Assembly: GCA_002278935.1 (NCBI GenBank)
Contig: NCJL01000001.1
Span: 1-64,000 of the forward strand
Source: Gallionellales bacterium 39-52-133
GTDB taxonomy: Bacteria; Pseudomonadota; Gammaproteobacteria; Burkholderiales; Gallionellaceae
DNA: 64,000 nt
Reading direction: 5' to 3'
Shown: positions 49,956 through 62,123 of the stretch, piece by piece
Layout: the number at the start of each line of letters is the position of its first letter
Numbering within the stretch: position 1 is the stretch's first letter
The notes under the pieces: model-generated
Database searches by the model: none
What the model was told of the DNA's origin: nothing
Seen by the model: only the letters and a program-made list of their open reading frames with translations
Made by a program: the position numbers and the translations under genes

Positions 49956-52078
49956 AATATTTGATTCTGATAAGCGGCATAATCGGCGCAGTGCTACTTT
50001 ACTTGCTGTCGAGCGCAAGCGCAAATACGGATCTCTTCACGCGCAATTATTACACCTTGCTGGCGCTGGCCGGATTGCTGGCTTTTTGTCTGAGTGCCCT
50101 GGTTGGATACCAGCTTTGGCAATTGCGGGAAAAAATCAGGGCTCAGATATTCGGTGCAAAACTGACGTTAAGACTTGCACTGTTCTTTTCCCTGATTGCC
50201 ATTTTGCCGGGGCTGCTGGTTTATGCAGTTTCAGTGCAGTTTTTGGGAAAAAGTATAGAGTCCTGGTTCGATGTGCGTGTGGAAAAGGCACTCGAAGGCG
50301 GCCTGAATCTTGGCCGCAGTTCGCTCGAAAATGGATTGCAGGACTTGGCCAAGAGAGGAAAATTTATCTCCTTGTTGCTGGCAGAGCAGCCGGCTGAACG
50401 TCATGCCAATACCCTAAAAAAACTAATTGATGAAGGTGTGGTTCAAGAAGTTGCCATATTTAACATTAAGGGAAAATTATTGGCTCATGTAAGCAGCACA
50501 AATACCACGTCGTACCAGCCTGATGACACAATGCTGCGACAAGCTGTTAAACAAGGCCAATTTAATGTCGTTGATACACTGCCGGACAATTCACTTGTGC
50601 TTAAGGTGGTTGTGCCGCTTAATCAGGCCTCACCATTGGCGGATATTCGAATTTTACAACTGGTTCAGCCGGTATCAAATCAGTTGGCGGACGACACTGA
50701 AACGGTGCAATCTGTCTATCGAGATTATCAGGAGCTTTCACTTTCACGATTAGGGCTCAAACGACTATATGGTATTACCCTGACATTGTCCTTGCTCATT
50801 GTATTACTCAGTGCGGTATCAGCAGCATTTTTCCTGAGCGCACGATTGAGCTCTCCGTTGGCAGCTTTGGCTGAAGGAACGCGTGCCGTTGCTCAGGGGG
50901 ATTTTAGCGGTAATTATCCGGTTCAAAGTCGTGATGAGCTCGGGGCGTTGACAGGATTGTTTAACCAGATGACATCGCAATTGTCCGATGCACAGAAATT
51001 GAGCGAAAGGCAGCAACGTCTGGTGAATAAATCCAAGGCTTATCTCGAAAGCGTGCTTACGCATTTATCTTCCGGTGTCCTGGTTGTCGATGAACAGTTT
51101 CGTCTGCGTTCTGCCAATACCAGTGCAGAGCATATTCTGGGTGTTTCCTTGCTTGAATTGCGAGGTGTGCCGCTACTGACATTAAGTATGCAATATAAAT
51201 TGCTGCGTCCGTTTACCGAGGCGGTAATCAAGGCATTTGCTGAATCTACAGAGAATGAGTGGCAGCGTCAGATTGAGCGCATGAGCAAAAATGGAAACCA
51301 GATGTTGTTATTGCGTGGTACGCGCTTGTCTTCATTTGAAGAAACGGGTTATGTCGTTGTATTTGACGATATTACTCACCTGTTGCAGGCAGAGCGTCAG
51401 GCAGCATGGGGGGAAGTAGCACGCAGGCTTGCGCATGAAATTAAAAATCCCCTGACGCCAATTCAGCTATCGGCTGAGAGGTTGCAGTATAAATTAAGTG
51501 AAAAATTAAACTTGGAAGATGCAAAATTACTGCAGCGGGCAACGCAAACGATTGTAAGCCAGGTTTCGGCTATGAAAAAAATGGTAATGGAGTTTGCTGA
51601 TTATGCCCGTGCGCCCGCTGTACAGTTAATGCCCCTGGATATGCACCAGCTGCTAAACGAGGTGTTGGGTCTTTATGAGGCAAACAGCAGCCCGATAACT
51701 TTACAACTGAATGCTATATACCCGCGAATAAATGGTGATGCGACACGTTTAAGACAGGTAATACACAATCTTTTGCATAATGCGCATGATGCTTTGAAAA
51801 ATGTAGCAGACCCTAATATTGTATTGCGCACTGAAAATAGTCAAAACACGCTTAAGTTAAGTGTGCTTGATAATGGCAGCGGTTTTCCGGAACAAATTGT
51901 GTCTCGGGTATTTGAACCCTATATGACAACCAAGGATAAGGGCACGGGATTGGGGCTGCCAATTGTTAAAAAAATTGTTGAAGAACATGGCGGCTCAATC
52001 TTGATTGAGAAAAGAGTAACAGGCGGTACATGTATCAGTATTATTTTTCCGTTACTGGAAGAAGAGGTGGTGGGATAA
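49952..52078 (+). CDS. ntrY: sensor histidine kinase NtrY
   Basis: Protein of 708 residues. Membrane helices are at about 4-22, 35-56, 72-95 and 270-292, with a periplasmic sensor region between the last two. HAMP (about 290-345), PAS (about 360-465), a HisKA domain with the phosphorylated His495 (RLAHEIKNPLTP) and a C-terminal ATPase domain (DNGSGFPEQI, TGLGLPIVKKIVEEHGG) follow. It is paired with the NtrX-like regulator, whose start overlaps its stop. The signal is unknown; NtrYX systems elsewhere respond to nitrogen or redox state. Confidence 0.93.
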   Translation: MKYLILISGIIGAVLLYLLSSASANTDLFTRNYYTLLALAGLLAFCLSALVGYQLWQLREKIRAQIFGAKLTLRLALFFSLIAILPGLLVYAVSVQFLGKSIESWFDVRVEKALEGGLNLGRSSLENGLQDLAKRGKFISLLLAEQPAERHANTLKKLIDEGVVQEVAIFNIKGKLLAHVSSTNTTSYQPDDTMLRQAVKQGQFNVVDTLPDNSLVLKVVVPLNQASPLADIRILQLVQPVSNQLADDTETVQSVYRDYQELSLSRLGLKRLYGITLTLSLLIVLLSAVSAAFFLSARLSSPLAALAEGTRAVAQGDFSGNYPVQSRDELGALTGLFNQMTSQLSDAQKLSERQQRLVNKSKAYLESVLTHLSSGVLVVDEQFRLRSANTSAEHILGVSLLELRGVPLLTLSMQYKLLRPFTEAVIKAFAESTENEWQRQIERMSKNGNQMLLLRGTRLSSFEETGYVVVFDDITHLLQAERQAAWGEVARRLAHEIKNPLTPIQLSAERLQYKLSEKLNLEDAKLLQRATQTIVSQVSAMKKMVMEFADYARAPAVQLMPLDMHQLLNEVLGLYEANSSPITLQLNAIYPRINGDATRLRQVIHNLLHNAHDALKNVADPNIVLRTENSQNTLKLSVLDNGSGFPEQIVSRVFEPYMTTKDKGTGLGLPIVKKIVEEHGGSILIEKRVTGGTCISIIFPLLEEEVVG

Positions 52079-52710
52079 TGGCGACCAAGGAAATTTTAGT
52101 AGTTGATGATGAAGTAGGAATACGCGAACTCCTTTCCGAAATTCTGTTCGACGAAGGCTATCAGGTACAATTGGCAGAAAATGCGCAACAGGCACGCGAG
52201 TTTCGCATGAACAAGGTACCTGATCTGGTTTTGCTCGATATCTGGATGCCAGATATGGACGGCTTAAGTTTGCTGAAAGAGTGGGTAGACCATGACTTGC
52301 TGACCATGCCTGTTGTAATGATGTCAGGCCACGGAACCATCGAAACCGCTCTCGAAGCTACGCGTATAGGAGCGGCGGATTTTCTGGAAAAGCCGATTGC
52401 GCTGCAAAAACTGCTCAGAACAGTAGCTACCGTCATGCAACAGGGTATCAAGCCTGAGAAGAAAAAAAGCGAGCCAGTTGAATCAATTGAAAGAAGAATA
52501 ATCAAGCAATTTTCTCTGCCTCTGGATTTATCCTTACGCGAAGCACGTGAGCATTTCGATAAATTATATTTTAATTATCAAATGGATAAAGAAAATGGCA
52601 ACGTTACACGTGTGGCTGACAACATGGGTATAGAGCGCACGCATTTATACCGTAAACTCAAGCAATTAGGCATTAAAATGAATAAAAAGAATGCCGATAA
52701 CGAGGCTTAG
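52078..52710 (+). CDS. NtrX-like response regulator lacking the AAA+ domain
   Basis: Protein of 210 residues. The receiver domain (about 1-125) has the acidic pair DD, phosphoacceptor Asp54 (LLDIWMPDMDG) and the conserved Lys (FLEKPI). It is followed by a Fis-type helix-turn-helix with the NtrX-like signature IERTHLYRKLKQLGI. The sigma-54 AAA+ domain usual for NtrX (about 240 residues) is absent: the receiver runs through a short linker to the Fis part. No frameshift is evident. It may regulate from sigma-70 promoters, like RegA/PrrA-type regulators. Confidence 0.88.
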   Translation: MATKEILVVDDEVGIRELLSEILFDEGYQVQLAENAQQAREFRMNKVPDLVLLDIWMPDMDGLSLLKEWVDHDLLTMPVVMMSGHGTIETALEATRIGAADFLEKPIALQKLLRTVATVMQQGIKPEKKKSEPVESIERRIIKQFSLPLDLSLREAREHFDKLYFNYQMDKENGNVTRVADNMGIERTHLYRKLKQLGIKMNKKNADNEA

Positions 52711-52818
52711 TAGCACCTCCCGGGAGTTGCCCAAATCAGAGTGGTACGGCATAATTAAAAGTTGGTGCAATAAAAATACTATTTAACCCGTCAAGGGAAG
52801 TCCTTAGGAGGCAGTAAA

Positions 52819-54837
52819 ATGGCTGTGGCGCGAAATGTAAAACCCCCAAAGTTTAATGATACGACTGGTGCAATTCGCGCTTTGGCGATGGATGCAGTGC
52901 AAAAAGCAAACTCAGGCCACCCCGGCGCGCCTATGGGCATGGCTGAAATCGCCGAAGTACTGTGGAACCATCACTTGCGCCACAATCCGGCCAATCCAAA
53001 GTGGCCGGACCGTGACCGTTTCGTGCAATCGAACGGTCACGGCTCCATGCTGATTTATGCACTATTGCACCTGACCGGCTATGACTTGCCAATGGACGAG
53101 CTGAAACGCTTCCGTCAAATGCACTCCAAGACGCCTGGACATCCTGAGTATGGCTACACCGTGGGCGTTGAAACTACAACCGGCCCTCTGGGCCAGGGCA
53201 TTACCAACGCTGTAGGTATGGCGATGGCGGAAAAATTACTGGCCAACGAGTTTAACAAGCCAGGCCATGAAATCGTGAATCACTACACCTATGTATTTAT
53301 GGGTGACGGTTGCCTGATGGAAGGTATTTCACATGAAGCCTGCGCTCTGGCAGGAACCTGGGGTCTGGGCAAGCTGATTGCATTCTGGGATGACAACGAT
53401 ATCTCTATTGACGGCCATGTAGGCGGCTGGTTTACCGATAATACGCCCAAGCGTTTTGAAGCTTACGGCTGGCATGTGGTAGCCAATGTAGAAGGACATG
53501 ATCCGGCTGCAATCGACGCTGCCATCAACGAGGCAAAATCCATCACTGACAAACCTACGCTGATCTGCTGCAAGACCGTGATTGGCGCAGGCTCTCCAAA
53601 CAAAGAAGGCACACACGATGTGCACGGTGCCGCTCTGGGCGATGCCGAGGTTGCCGCTACTCGTGCGCATATCGGCTGGAACTACCCTCCGTTTGAAATC
53701 CCCAAGCATGTCTACCAGGCATGGGATGCACGCACCAAAGGTGAAGGTTTCGAAAAACTGTGGAATAACAATTTTGCCGAATACCGTAAGGCATTTCCGG
53801 AAGAGGCTGCAGAGTTTGTTCGCCGTACCAATGGAGATTTGCCTGCGAACTGGACAGAGCATGCGGCCGAAGTAATGAAGCAAATCAACGAGAAAGCAGA
53901 AACAATTGCTACCCGCAAGGCATCGCAAAATGCGATTAATGCGCTGGTTCCCGTGTTGCCTGAGTTTTTGGGTGGTTCAGCCGACCTGACTGGTTCTAAT
54001 TTGACCAACTGGACGGGCGCACACCATGTATCCGGCAAGAAACCTGGTAACTACATCAGCTACGGCGTACGCGAATTTGGTATGTCTCACATCATGAATG
54101 GTATGGCGTTGCATGGTGGTCTGTTGCCGTTCGGCGGCACATTCCTGATGTTCTCAGAATATGCACGCAATGCATTGCGCATGTCAGCGCTGATGAAGCA
54201 GCGCGTAATCTATGTTTACACTCACGATTCAATTGGTCTGGGTGAAGATGGTCCGACACACCAGCCCGTTGAACAAACCACAACATTACGTTACATCCCG
54301 AATATGGATGTATGGCGTCCGTGTGACACCGTTGAATCAGCCGCTTCGTGGATTAACGCGGTAGAACGCAAGACTGGTCCATCGTCACTGATTTTCAGCC
54401 GTCAAAACCTGGCGTTCCAGAAACGGGATGCAGCGCAAATTGCCAATATCCGCAAGGGTGCATATGTGCTGTCTGAAGCTGCCAATGGCAAACCACAAGC
54501 CATTATTATTGCAACAGGTTCCGAAGTTGCACTGGCGATGGATGCGCAAAAAGCATTGGCCCAGGATGGTGTGCATGTACGAGTTGTATCCATGCCATGC
54601 ACCAATCTGTTTGACCGTCAGGATCAGTCCTACAAGGACAGTGTGCTGAACAAGGGTGTGAAGCGCGTGGCAGTTGAAGCTGGAGTAACCGGTTTCTGGC
54701 ATAAATATGTCGGGCTTGAAGGTGCGGTGGTCGGCATGGATTGCTTTGGCGAATCGGCACCTGCGGGAGAGTTGTTTAAACATTTTGGTTTCACCACAGA
54801 CAACGTCGTGGCTACGGTCAAGAAAACCATTGCATAA
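52819..54837 (+). CDS. tkt: transketolase
   Basis: Thiamine-diphosphate enzyme of 672 residues. The N-terminal half has [14 protein letters not shown] and the TPP motif [13 protein letters not shown]; the middle has [19 protein letters not shown]. It moves two-carbon units in the Calvin and pentose phosphate cycles. A strong TAGGAGG ribosome binding site precedes the ATG. It leads the tkt-gap-pgk-pyk-fba-fbp group; no RuBisCO or phosphoribulokinase gene is present in the window. Confidence 0.97.
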   Translation: MAVARNVKPPKFNDTTGAIRALAMDAVQKANSGHPGAPMGMAEIAEVLWNHHLRHNPANPKWPDRDRFVQSNGHGSMLIYALLHLTGYDLPMDELKRFRQMHSKTPGHPEYGYTVGVETTTGPLGQGITNAVGMAMAEKLLANEFNKPGHEIVNHYTYVFMGDGCLMEGISHEACALAGTWGLGKLIAFWDDNDISIDGHVGGWFTDNTPKRFEAYGWHVVANVEGHDPAAIDAAINEAKSITDKPTLICCKTVIGAGSPNKEGTHDVHGAALGDAEVAATRAHIGWNYPPFEIPKHVYQAWDARTKGEGFEKLWNNNFAEYRKAFPEEAAEFVRRTNGDLPANWTEHAAEVMKQINEKAETIATRKASQNAINALVPVLPEFLGGSADLTGSNLTNWTGAHHVSGKKPGNYISYGVREFGMSHIMNGMALHGGLLPFGGTFLMFSEYARNALRMSALMKQRVIYVYTHDSIGLGEDGPTHQPVEQTTTLRYIPNMDVWRPCDTVESAASWINAVERKTGPSSLIFSRQNLAFQKRDAAQIANIRKGAYVLSEAANGKPQAIIIATGSEVALAMDAQKALAQDGVHVRVVSMPCTNLFDRQDQSYKDSVLNKGVKRVAVEAGVTGFWHKYVGLEGAVVGMDCFGESAPAGELFKHFGFTTDNVVATVKKTIA

Positions 54838-54918
54838 CAACTGTGGCCGCATGCTGGATTTAAGCTAACTTGAGCGTAGCGAATGTTAAGGCTCAGTGGC
54901 CTGGTTGTATTCTGAATG

Positions 54919-54948
54919 TTGCGAAAACTGTAAAAAGCGTTCTATAAA
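54919..54948 (+). promoter_or_regulatory. possible promoter before gap
   Basis: TTGCGA (54919-54924) and TATAAA (54943-54948) with 18-bp spacing, 48 bases before the gap start. The -35 is imperfect, so this is tentative. Confidence 0.4.
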
Positions 54949-54960
54949 AATTTGTATTAG

Positions 54961-55998
<1,038 letters not shown>

Positions 55999-56011
55999 TA
56001 CGTAACTAGTT

Positions 56012-56040
56012 AAAGGGCTGACACTTAGTCAGCCCTTTTC
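56012..56040 (+). terminator. intrinsic terminator after gap
   Basis: AAAGGGCTGA (56012-56021) pairs with TCAGCCCTTT (56029-56038), 7-base loop, followed by a T-rich run. Transcription of pgk thus needs read-through or its own promoter. Confidence 0.85.
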
Positions 56041-56070
56041 TCTTTGTAGACTGTATATAAGGAAAGAAGC

Positions 56071-57252
56071 ATGTCAGTTATTAAAATGACCGATCTGGAC
56101 CTCAAGGGCAAACGTGTCCTGATCCGCTCGGATCTCAATGTGCCGGTAAAAGACGGCAAAGTCACTTCGGATGCGCGCATTACCGCTTCTATGGCCACGA
56201 TCAATTTTGCACTCAAGGCCGGTGCACGCGTGATGGTAACGTCTCATCTGGGTCGCCCTGAAGAAGGCATATATTCGGAAGAAAACTCGCTGAAACCCGT
56301 TGCCGACGTCATTGCTGCCAAATTGGGCAAACCTGTGCGTCTGATCAAGGATTGGGTGGATGGCGGTTTTAATGTTGCTGATGGCGAACTGGTTTTGCTG
56401 GAAAATTGCCGTTTCAACAAGGGCGAAAAGAAAAGCACCGAAGAAACATCCAGAAAATATGCTGCTTTGTGCGATGTATTTGTGATGGATGCATTTGGCA
56501 CTGCACACCGTGCCGAAGCTTCAACCCATGGCGTTGCAAAATATGCGCCAACCGCCTGTGCCGGTATTCTGCTGACAGAAGAGCTGGAAGCTTTGACGAA
56601 AGCATTGCTGAGTCCCGCGCGCCCCATGGTTGCAATTGTGGGCGGGTCCAAGGTTTCCACCAAACTGACCGTGCTGGAGTCTTTGTCTGAAAAATGCGAA
56701 CAGCTGGTTGTGGGTGGCGGCATTGCCAACACATTCCTTAAAGCTTCAGGCAAGCAAATCGGTAAATCATTGTGCGAAGACGACCTGGTGCCGACAGCTC
56801 AGGCACTGATGAAAAAGATGTCTGCGCGTGGCGCAACAATACCAATTGCCAAAGATGTTGTGGTCGGCAAGAAATTCGACGCAAATGAACCAGCAGTCCT
56901 CAAGGATGCGGGTGCAGTGGCGGACGATGACATGATTTTCGATATTGGTCCAAAATCTGCACAGGAACTGGCCGACATCATCATGAAAGCCGGTACCGTG
57001 GTGTGGAATGGCCCGGTTGGCGTATTTGAATTTGACCAGTTTGGCGAAGGTACAAAAACGATTGCGATGGCAATTGCGAACACCAAGGCCTTCACGCTGG
57101 CAGGCGGTGGCGACACCATTGCCGCAATCCAGAAATATGACATCTATGACAAGGTGTCTTACATTTCGACAGCTGGTGGAGCATTTCTTGAGTTTCTTGA
57201 AGGGAAAACTTTGCCTGCCGTTGAGATACTGGAACAGCGAGCAGCTAAATAA
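56071..57252 (+). CDS. pgk: phosphoglycerate kinase
   Basis: Protein of 393 residues. The N-terminal substrate motif ([17 protein letters not shown]), [11 protein letters not shown] and the C-terminal nucleotide loop (GGGDTIAAI) are conserved. It interconverts 3-phosphoglycerate and 1,3-bisphosphoglycerate. Confidence 0.97.
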   Translation: MSVIKMTDLDLKGKRVLIRSDLNVPVKDGKVTSDARITASMATINFALKAGARVMVTSHLGRPEEGIYSEENSLKPVADVIAAKLGKPVRLIKDWVDGGFNVADGELVLLENCRFNKGEKKSTEETSRKYAALCDVFVMDAFGTAHRAEASTHGVAKYAPTACAGILLTEELEALTKALLSPARPMVAIVGGSKVSTKLTVLESLSEKCEQLVVGGGIANTFLKASGKQIGKSLCEDDLVPTAQALMKKMSARGATIPIAKDVVVGKKFDANEPAVLKDAGAVADDDMIFDIGPKSAQELADIIMKAGTVVWNGPVGVFEFDQFGEGTKTIAMAIANTKAFTLAGGGDTIAAIQKYDIYDKVSYISTAGGAFLEFLEGKTLPAVEILEQRAAK

Positions 57253-57304
57253 ATCACCTCCTGCGGCAATTGCTGCGGGATAATAAAACTATCTAAAATA
57301 AAAC

Positions 57305-58744
57305 ATGTTACGTAGAACAAAAATTGTGGCAACGCTGGGCCCTGCTTCGGATACACAAAAAGCACTAGAGGCATTAATCAGGGCTGGAGTCGATGTAGTG
57401 CGGATGAATTTTTCGCATGGTAAAGCTGAAGATCATGTGGCGCGTGCAAACAGAGTACGCGCAGCAGCAGCTGCTTGTGGTCGTACCGTTGGTATTCTTG
57501 CCGACTTGCAAGGTCCCAAAATACGGGTGAGTAAATTTGAACATGACAAAATCATTCTTAATCCGGGTGATACTTTCATTCTGGACGCGGAATGGACTGC
57601 ATTGGGCAATCAGGAACGTGTTGGTCTGGACTACAAGGAGTTGCCAAAAGACGTAAGCAACGGCACCGTACTTTTACTGAACGATGGCATGCTTGAATTT
57701 CATGTTACCGAGGTTAAGGGCAGCCAGGTCATCTGCAAAGTGGTACGCGGAGGAGCCTTGTCCAATAACAAAGGAATCAATCGCAAGGGCGGGGGCTTGA
57801 CTGCACCAGCCTTGACAGACAAGGACAAAGAAGACATCAAGACTGCAGCGCTTATCAAAGCTGACTATCTGGCTGTATCTTTCCCGCGCTCTGCTGCAGA
57901 TATGAAACTGGCACGCGAACTGATGCACGCAGCAGGCGGCAAGAGCCTGCTGATGGCTAAGATTGAACGTGCAGAAGCCATTCCTGTACTGGGCGAGATT
58001 ATTGATGCTTCCGACGCGATTATGGTCGCGCGCGGTGATTTGTCGGTAGAGGTCGGTGATGCTGCCGTACCTGGTCTGCAAAAGCGCATGATAAGAATGG
58101 CACGTTCGCGCAACAAGCTGGTGATTACCGCGACGCAAATGATGGAATCGATGATCACCAACCCGATCCCGACCCGTGCGGAAGTTTCGGACGTGGCAAA
58201 CGCAGTGCTGGATGGAACAGATGCTGTCATGCTGTCGGCAGAGACAGCGGTAGGTGACTATCCGGTAGAAACCATACAGGCCATGGTGCGTATCTGCATG
58301 CAGGCAGAAAAAGAAATTGAAGAAAGTGATGCGGACAGACGCTTGACGCACAGCAAGTTTTCACGCATTGATCAGTCAATTGCCATGGCAGCGCTCTATG
58401 CCGCCTCGCATTTCAAGGTGAAGGCGATCGTAGCCCTCACCCAGTCCGGTTCGACAACGCTGTGGATGTCGCGAATGAATGCCGGTGTACCAATCTTTGC
58501 CCTCACACCCATTGAGTCTACGCTGAGTAAGGTAACGTTGTTTAGCGGCGTGCATCCTATCGCTTTCAGCATTGAGTCCGATTTCCCTTCGGAAGTACTG
58601 CGAGCTGCAGAAGATGAGCTTATTCGTCTGGGACTGGTAAACGACGGTGATATGGTTGTGATGACGATAGGTGAAGCAATCGGCAAGGCCGGACATACCA
58701 ATACGATGAAAATTGTAAGAGTAGGTGATCACCGCAAAGGCTGA
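57305..58744 (+). CDS. pyk: pyruvate kinase
   Basis: Protein of 479 residues. TKIVATLGPASD at the start, the active-site segment MAKIERAEAIPVLGEII, and ARGDLSVEVG with ITATQMMESMI are family marks. It makes pyruvate and ATP from phosphoenolpyruvate. The short 52-base spacer after pgk has no clear terminator. Confidence 0.97.
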   Translation: MLRRTKIVATLGPASDTQKALEALIRAGVDVVRMNFSHGKAEDHVARANRVRAAAAACGRTVGILADLQGPKIRVSKFEHDKIILNPGDTFILDAEWTALGNQERVGLDYKELPKDVSNGTVLLLNDGMLEFHVTEVKGSQVICKVVRGGALSNNKGINRKGGGLTAPALTDKDKEDIKTAALIKADYLAVSFPRSAADMKLARELMHAAGGKSLLMAKIERAEAIPVLGEIIDASDAIMVARGDLSVEVGDAAVPGLQKRMIRMARSRNKLVITATQMMESMITNPIPTRAEVSDVANAVLDGTDAVMLSAETAVGDYPVETIQAMVRICMQAEKEIEESDADRRLTHSKFSRIDQSIAMAALYAASHFKVKAIVALTQSGSTTLWMSRMNAGVPIFALTPIESTLSKVTLFSGVHPIAFSIESDFPSEVLRAAEDELIRLGLVNDGDMVVMTIGEAIGKAGHTNTMKIVRVGDHRKG

Positions 58745-58843
58745 AGGGTTGAATCTGGCACAGGTTTAATCGTACACTCTTGAATTGATTTAACGGTTTT
58801 CATCAAGAATTTTAAATTATTTAATATAGTTAGGAGAAGGAAA

Positions 58844-59908
58844 ATGGCTCTCGTATCATTGCGTCAATTGCTGGATCATGCAGCAGAAAACGGCTACGGC
58901 CTGCCCGCATTCAACGTCAACAACCTGGAACAGGTCAAGGCGATTATGGAAGCGGCCGATGAAACCAACAGCCCGGTAATCATGCAGGGTTCTGCCGGCG
59001 CGCGTAAATACGCAGGCGAGCCATTCTTGCGTCACCTTATTTTGGCTGCGGTTGAAATGTATCCGCACATTCCCGTTGTTATGCACCAGGATCACGGCGC
59101 ATCGGAAGCGGTCTGTATTAACGCTATCCGCTCCGGATTTTCCAGTGTGATGATGGACGGTTCATTGATGACCGACGGCAAGACACCCTCTTCTTTTGAA
59201 TACAACGTGGATGTATCGCGCAAAGTGGTTGAAATGTCGCACGCTGTTGGTGTGTCTGTTGAAGGTGAGCTGGGTTGCCTTGGTTCTCTGGAATCGGGTC
59301 ACGGCGAGAAGGAAGACGGCCATGGCGCGGAAGGCGTGCTGAGCCACGACCAGCTGTTGACTGACCCGAACGAAGCTGCTGAGTTCGTCAAGCTGACACA
59401 AGTGGATGCCCTGGCAATCGCGATTGGCACCTCGCACGGCGCGTACAAGTTTACCAAGCCACCCACAGGCGACACGCTGGCAATCAGCCGTATCAAGGAA
59501 ATCCATGCACGCATTCCCAACACCCACCTGGTGATGCATGGTTCTTCATCTGTGCCACAGGAATGGCTGGAAATCATCAACAAATACGGTGGTGCGATGC
59601 CGCAAACTTACGGCGTGCCGGTTTCAGAAATCGTTGAAGGTATCAAGCATGGCGTGCGCAAGGTAAACATTGATACCGATCTGCGTATGGCATCTACCGG
59701 CGCGACGCGTCGTTATCTGGCTGACAATCCGAAAGATTTTGATCCACGCAAGTTCCTCGCTGAAACCACCAAAGCAATGCGTGCAATCTGCAAGGCGCGT
59801 TACGAGGCGTTCGGTTCTGCTGGGCAGGCTGGCAAAATCAAGCCTATCTCGCTGGACAATATGGCGATCAGATACGCCAAGGGCGAATTGAAAGCTATCG
59901 TAAAATAA
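58844..59908 (+). CDS. fba: class II fructose-bisphosphate aldolase
   Basis: Zinc aldolase of 354 residues of the Calvin-cycle (CbbA) subtype. The catalytic metal-binding His segment (VMHQDHG) and the phosphate-binding end ([12 protein letters not shown]) are present. It starts after a good ribosome binding site (GGAGAAGG). Its partner fbp follows after a terminator. Confidence 0.97.
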   Translation: MALVSLRQLLDHAAENGYGLPAFNVNNLEQVKAIMEAADETNSPVIMQGSAGARKYAGEPFLRHLILAAVEMYPHIPVVMHQDHGASEAVCINAIRSGFSSVMMDGSLMTDGKTPSSFEYNVDVSRKVVEMSHAVGVSVEGELGCLGSLESGHGEKEDGHGAEGVLSHDQLLTDPNEAAEFVKLTQVDALAIAIGTSHGAYKFTKPPTGDTLAISRIKEIHARIPNTHLVMHGSSSVPQEWLEIINKYGGAMPQTYGVPVSEIVEGIKHGVRKVNIDTDLRMASTGATRRYLADNPKDFDPRKFLAETTKAMRAICKARYEAFGSAGQAGKIKPISLDNMAIRYAKGELKAIVK

Positions 59909-59930
59909 AGAGTACGCGCAGTTGAAGCAT

Positions 59931-59957
59931 AGAGGCGACCTTTGGGTCGCCTCTTTT
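59931..59957 (+). terminator. intrinsic terminator after fba
   Basis: AGAGGCGACC (59931-59940) pairs with GGTCGCCTCT (59945-59954), 4-base loop TTTG, followed by T-rich DNA. Confidence 0.87.
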
Positions 59958-60070
59958 TATTTCAATATTTTCATAAAGTTAGTGTAGTAGCACATACTTA
60001 TATGGAGCGCTGGCGCGAAAACGGGTAAAATTCAACGTTTGTGCAGTTAAATATTAGAGGAAAGAGCAAG

Positions 60071-61075
60071 ATGAGCAAGAATCTGGTGCAATTTATTATA
60101 GAAGAACAACGGCATGCTCCTGGTGCTACGGGTGATTTCACCGGCCTGTTAACCGATATCATCATGGCATGCAAGCAGATTGCACATAGCGTTAACAAAG
60201 GCGCTTTGATTGGTGTACTGGGCAGTGCAGGCAGCGAAAATATCCAGGGTGAAACACAGAAAAAGCTTGATGTGATCACCAATGATATTTTTATCAAGGC
60301 CAATGAGTGGAGCGGTCACCTTGCAGCAATGGCATCGGAAGAGATGGATGATATCTATTCCATTCCGGCACAATACCCGCGCGGAAAATATTTGCTGACT
60401 TTTGACCCGCTGGATGGCTCGTCCAATATCGACGTGAATATCTCTGTTGGCACGATATTTTCAATTCTGCGCTGCCCGGAAGGCGTGACCAATCCGGTAG
60501 CAGCAGATTTCCTGCAACCTGGGACCAAACAGGTATGTGCAGGTTATGCGCTGTACGGTCCCTCAACCATGCTGGTGATCACCACCGGTCAAGGTGTAAA
60601 CGGCTTTACGCTGGATAATGACATCGGCGAATTCATGTTGACGCATCCAAAGATGACGATACCTGTTGATACCCAGGAATTTGCGATTAACACCTCCAAT
60701 CAGCGTTACTGGGAAGCACCGATCCAGCGTTATGTTGAAGAGTGCGTAAAGGGCAAAACAGAAGGTGGTCGCGAGAAAAACTTCAATATGCGCTGGGTGG
60801 CCTCAATGGTTGCAGAAGTACACCGCATTCTGATCCGTGGCGGTATCTTCATGTATCCGTTTGATACCAAGGAAGCCGGCAAAGCAGGCAAACTGCGCAT
60901 TATGTATGAAGCAAATCCAATGTCCTTCATCGTGGAACAGGCCGGCGGCATGTGTTCTACAGGCCGTGAACGCATAATGGAAGTGCAGCCCACCGGCTTG
61001 CATCAGCGTGTGCCTGTAATCTTGGGCTCAAAAAACGAAGTTGAACGCGTCGTCAGTTATCACAAAGGCATGTAA
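60071..61075 (+). CDS. fbp: fructose-1,6-bisphosphatase, class I
   Basis: Protein of 334 residues. The metal- and phosphate-binding core [13 protein letters not shown] (about residues 112-124) and the C-terminal [20 protein letters not shown] are conserved. It serves gluconeogenesis and the Calvin cycle. The ATG at 60071 has a GAGGAAAGAG ribosome binding site; an open frame upstream is not family-like. Confidence 0.96.
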   Translation: MSKNLVQFIIEEQRHAPGATGDFTGLLTDIIMACKQIAHSVNKGALIGVLGSAGSENIQGETQKKLDVITNDIFIKANEWSGHLAAMASEEMDDIYSIPAQYPRGKYLLTFDPLDGSSNIDVNISVGTIFSILRCPEGVTNPVAADFLQPGTKQVCAGYALYGPSTMLVITTGQGVNGFTLDNDIGEFMLTHPKMTIPVDTQEFAINTSNQRYWEAPIQRYVEECVKGKTEGGREKNFNMRWVASMVAEVHRILIRGGIFMYPFDTKEAGKAGKLRIMYEANPMSFIVEQAGGMCSTGRERIMEVQPTGLHQRVPVILGSKNEVERVVSYHKGM

Positions 61076-61082
61076 CAACAGG

Positions 61083-61110
61083 TGGTGATCAGTTTGATCA
61101 CCATTTTTCT
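61083..61110 (+). terminator. intrinsic terminator after fbp
   Basis: TGGTGATCA (61083-61091) pairs with TGATCACCA (61095-61103), 3-base loop, followed by TTTTTCT. Confidence 0.82.
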
Positions 61111-61118
61111 TTGAGGGT

Positions 61119-61168
61119 CGCTTTAAAAACCCGATATCCAGCGGTGATGTTGCCGGGTTTTTAAAGCG
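61119..61168 (+). promoter_or_regulatory. 15-bp perfect inverted repeat in the purC leader
   Basis: CGCTTTAAAAACCCG (61119-61133) is exactly inverted at 61154-61168 with 20 bases between. The right arm ends 24 bases before the purC start. No T-run follows, so it does not look like an ordinary terminator. It might be a transcription-factor site, a leader structure or a small repeat. Confidence 0.45.
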
Positions 61169-61192
61169 ATCAGCTTGATTTGAGAGAGTCCA

Positions 61193-62074
61193 ATGACCGC
61201 ATTACATGAATCCAGTCTGAGCAGTGTTGCGTTATTGCATCGAGGCAAGGTACGCGACATTTATGCGGTCGATGCGCAGCATTTGCTGATTGTACAGACA
61301 GATCGCCTTTCCGCATTCGATGTGATTCTGCCCGATCCGGTTCCCGGCAAGGGACAGATTCTGACCACACTGTCAAACTTCTGGTTCGACAAGCTGGCTC
61401 ATGTCATACCCAATCATTTATCCGGCATAGCACCTGAAGAGGTGGTGAAAACAGCTGCTGAGCGCGAGCAAATAAAGGGGCGTGCATTTGTGGTCAAACG
61501 CCTGAAACCCCTGCCTGTCGAAGCGATAGTGCGCGGTTATCTGGTGGGTTCGGGCTGGAAAGAATATAAAAAATCAGGATCAGTCTGTGGCATCAAGTTA
61601 CCGGCAGGTTTGCAGGAGGCACAGCAATTGCCGGAACCCCTGTTCACCCCCTCAACCAAGGCGGTTGCGGGTGAGCATGATGAAAATATTTCTTTTGACG
61701 AGGTTGTAAAATTACTCGGAGAAACTCGTGCAAACGCAGTGCGTGCGTCTTCCCTCGCCCTTTACAGTCAGGCGGCGCAATTTGCAGCGACCAAGGGAAT
61801 AATTATTGCGGATACCAAATTTGAATTTGGCGAGGATAGTACGGGCAAGATGTATCTGATTGATGAAGCGCTGACACCGGACTCTTCCAGATTCTGGCCT
61901 GCTGAAAACTATAAAGCAGGCAGCAATCCGCCCAGCTTTGACAAGCAGTTTGTGCGTGACTGGCTGGAAGCTTCGGGGTGGAACAAACAGCCGCCCGCGC
62001 CTCAGGTGCCCGCGGATATATTGCAGAAAACTGCAGACAAATATCAGGAGGCGTTGCGCCGCCTGATGAATTAG
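61193..62074 (+). CDS. purC: phosphoribosylaminoimidazole-succinocarboxamide synthase
   Basis: Protein of 293 residues (SAICAR synthetase). The substrate and ATP-binding core [13 protein letters not shown] near the start, [20 protein letters not shown] and [15 protein letters not shown] are conserved. It catalyses step 8 of purine synthesis. It is longer than the roughly 240-residue bacterial form, as is common in betaproteobacteria. Confidence 0.96.
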   Translation: MTALHESSLSSVALLHRGKVRDIYAVDAQHLLIVQTDRLSAFDVILPDPVPGKGQILTTLSNFWFDKLAHVIPNHLSGIAPEEVVKTAAEREQIKGRAFVVKRLKPLPVEAIVRGYLVGSGWKEYKKSGSVCGIKLPAGLQEAQQLPEPLFTPSTKAVAGEHDENISFDEVVKLLGETRANAVRASSLALYSQAAQFAATKGIIIADTKFEFGEDSTGKMYLIDEALTPDSSRFWPAENYKAGSNPPSFDKQFVRDWLEASGWNKQPPAPQVPADILQKTADKYQEALRRLMN

Positions 62075-62123
62075 TGATTTCTGCCAGTGGTCAATGCGAA
62101 CCAAAATTACGGTTCATCAGAGA

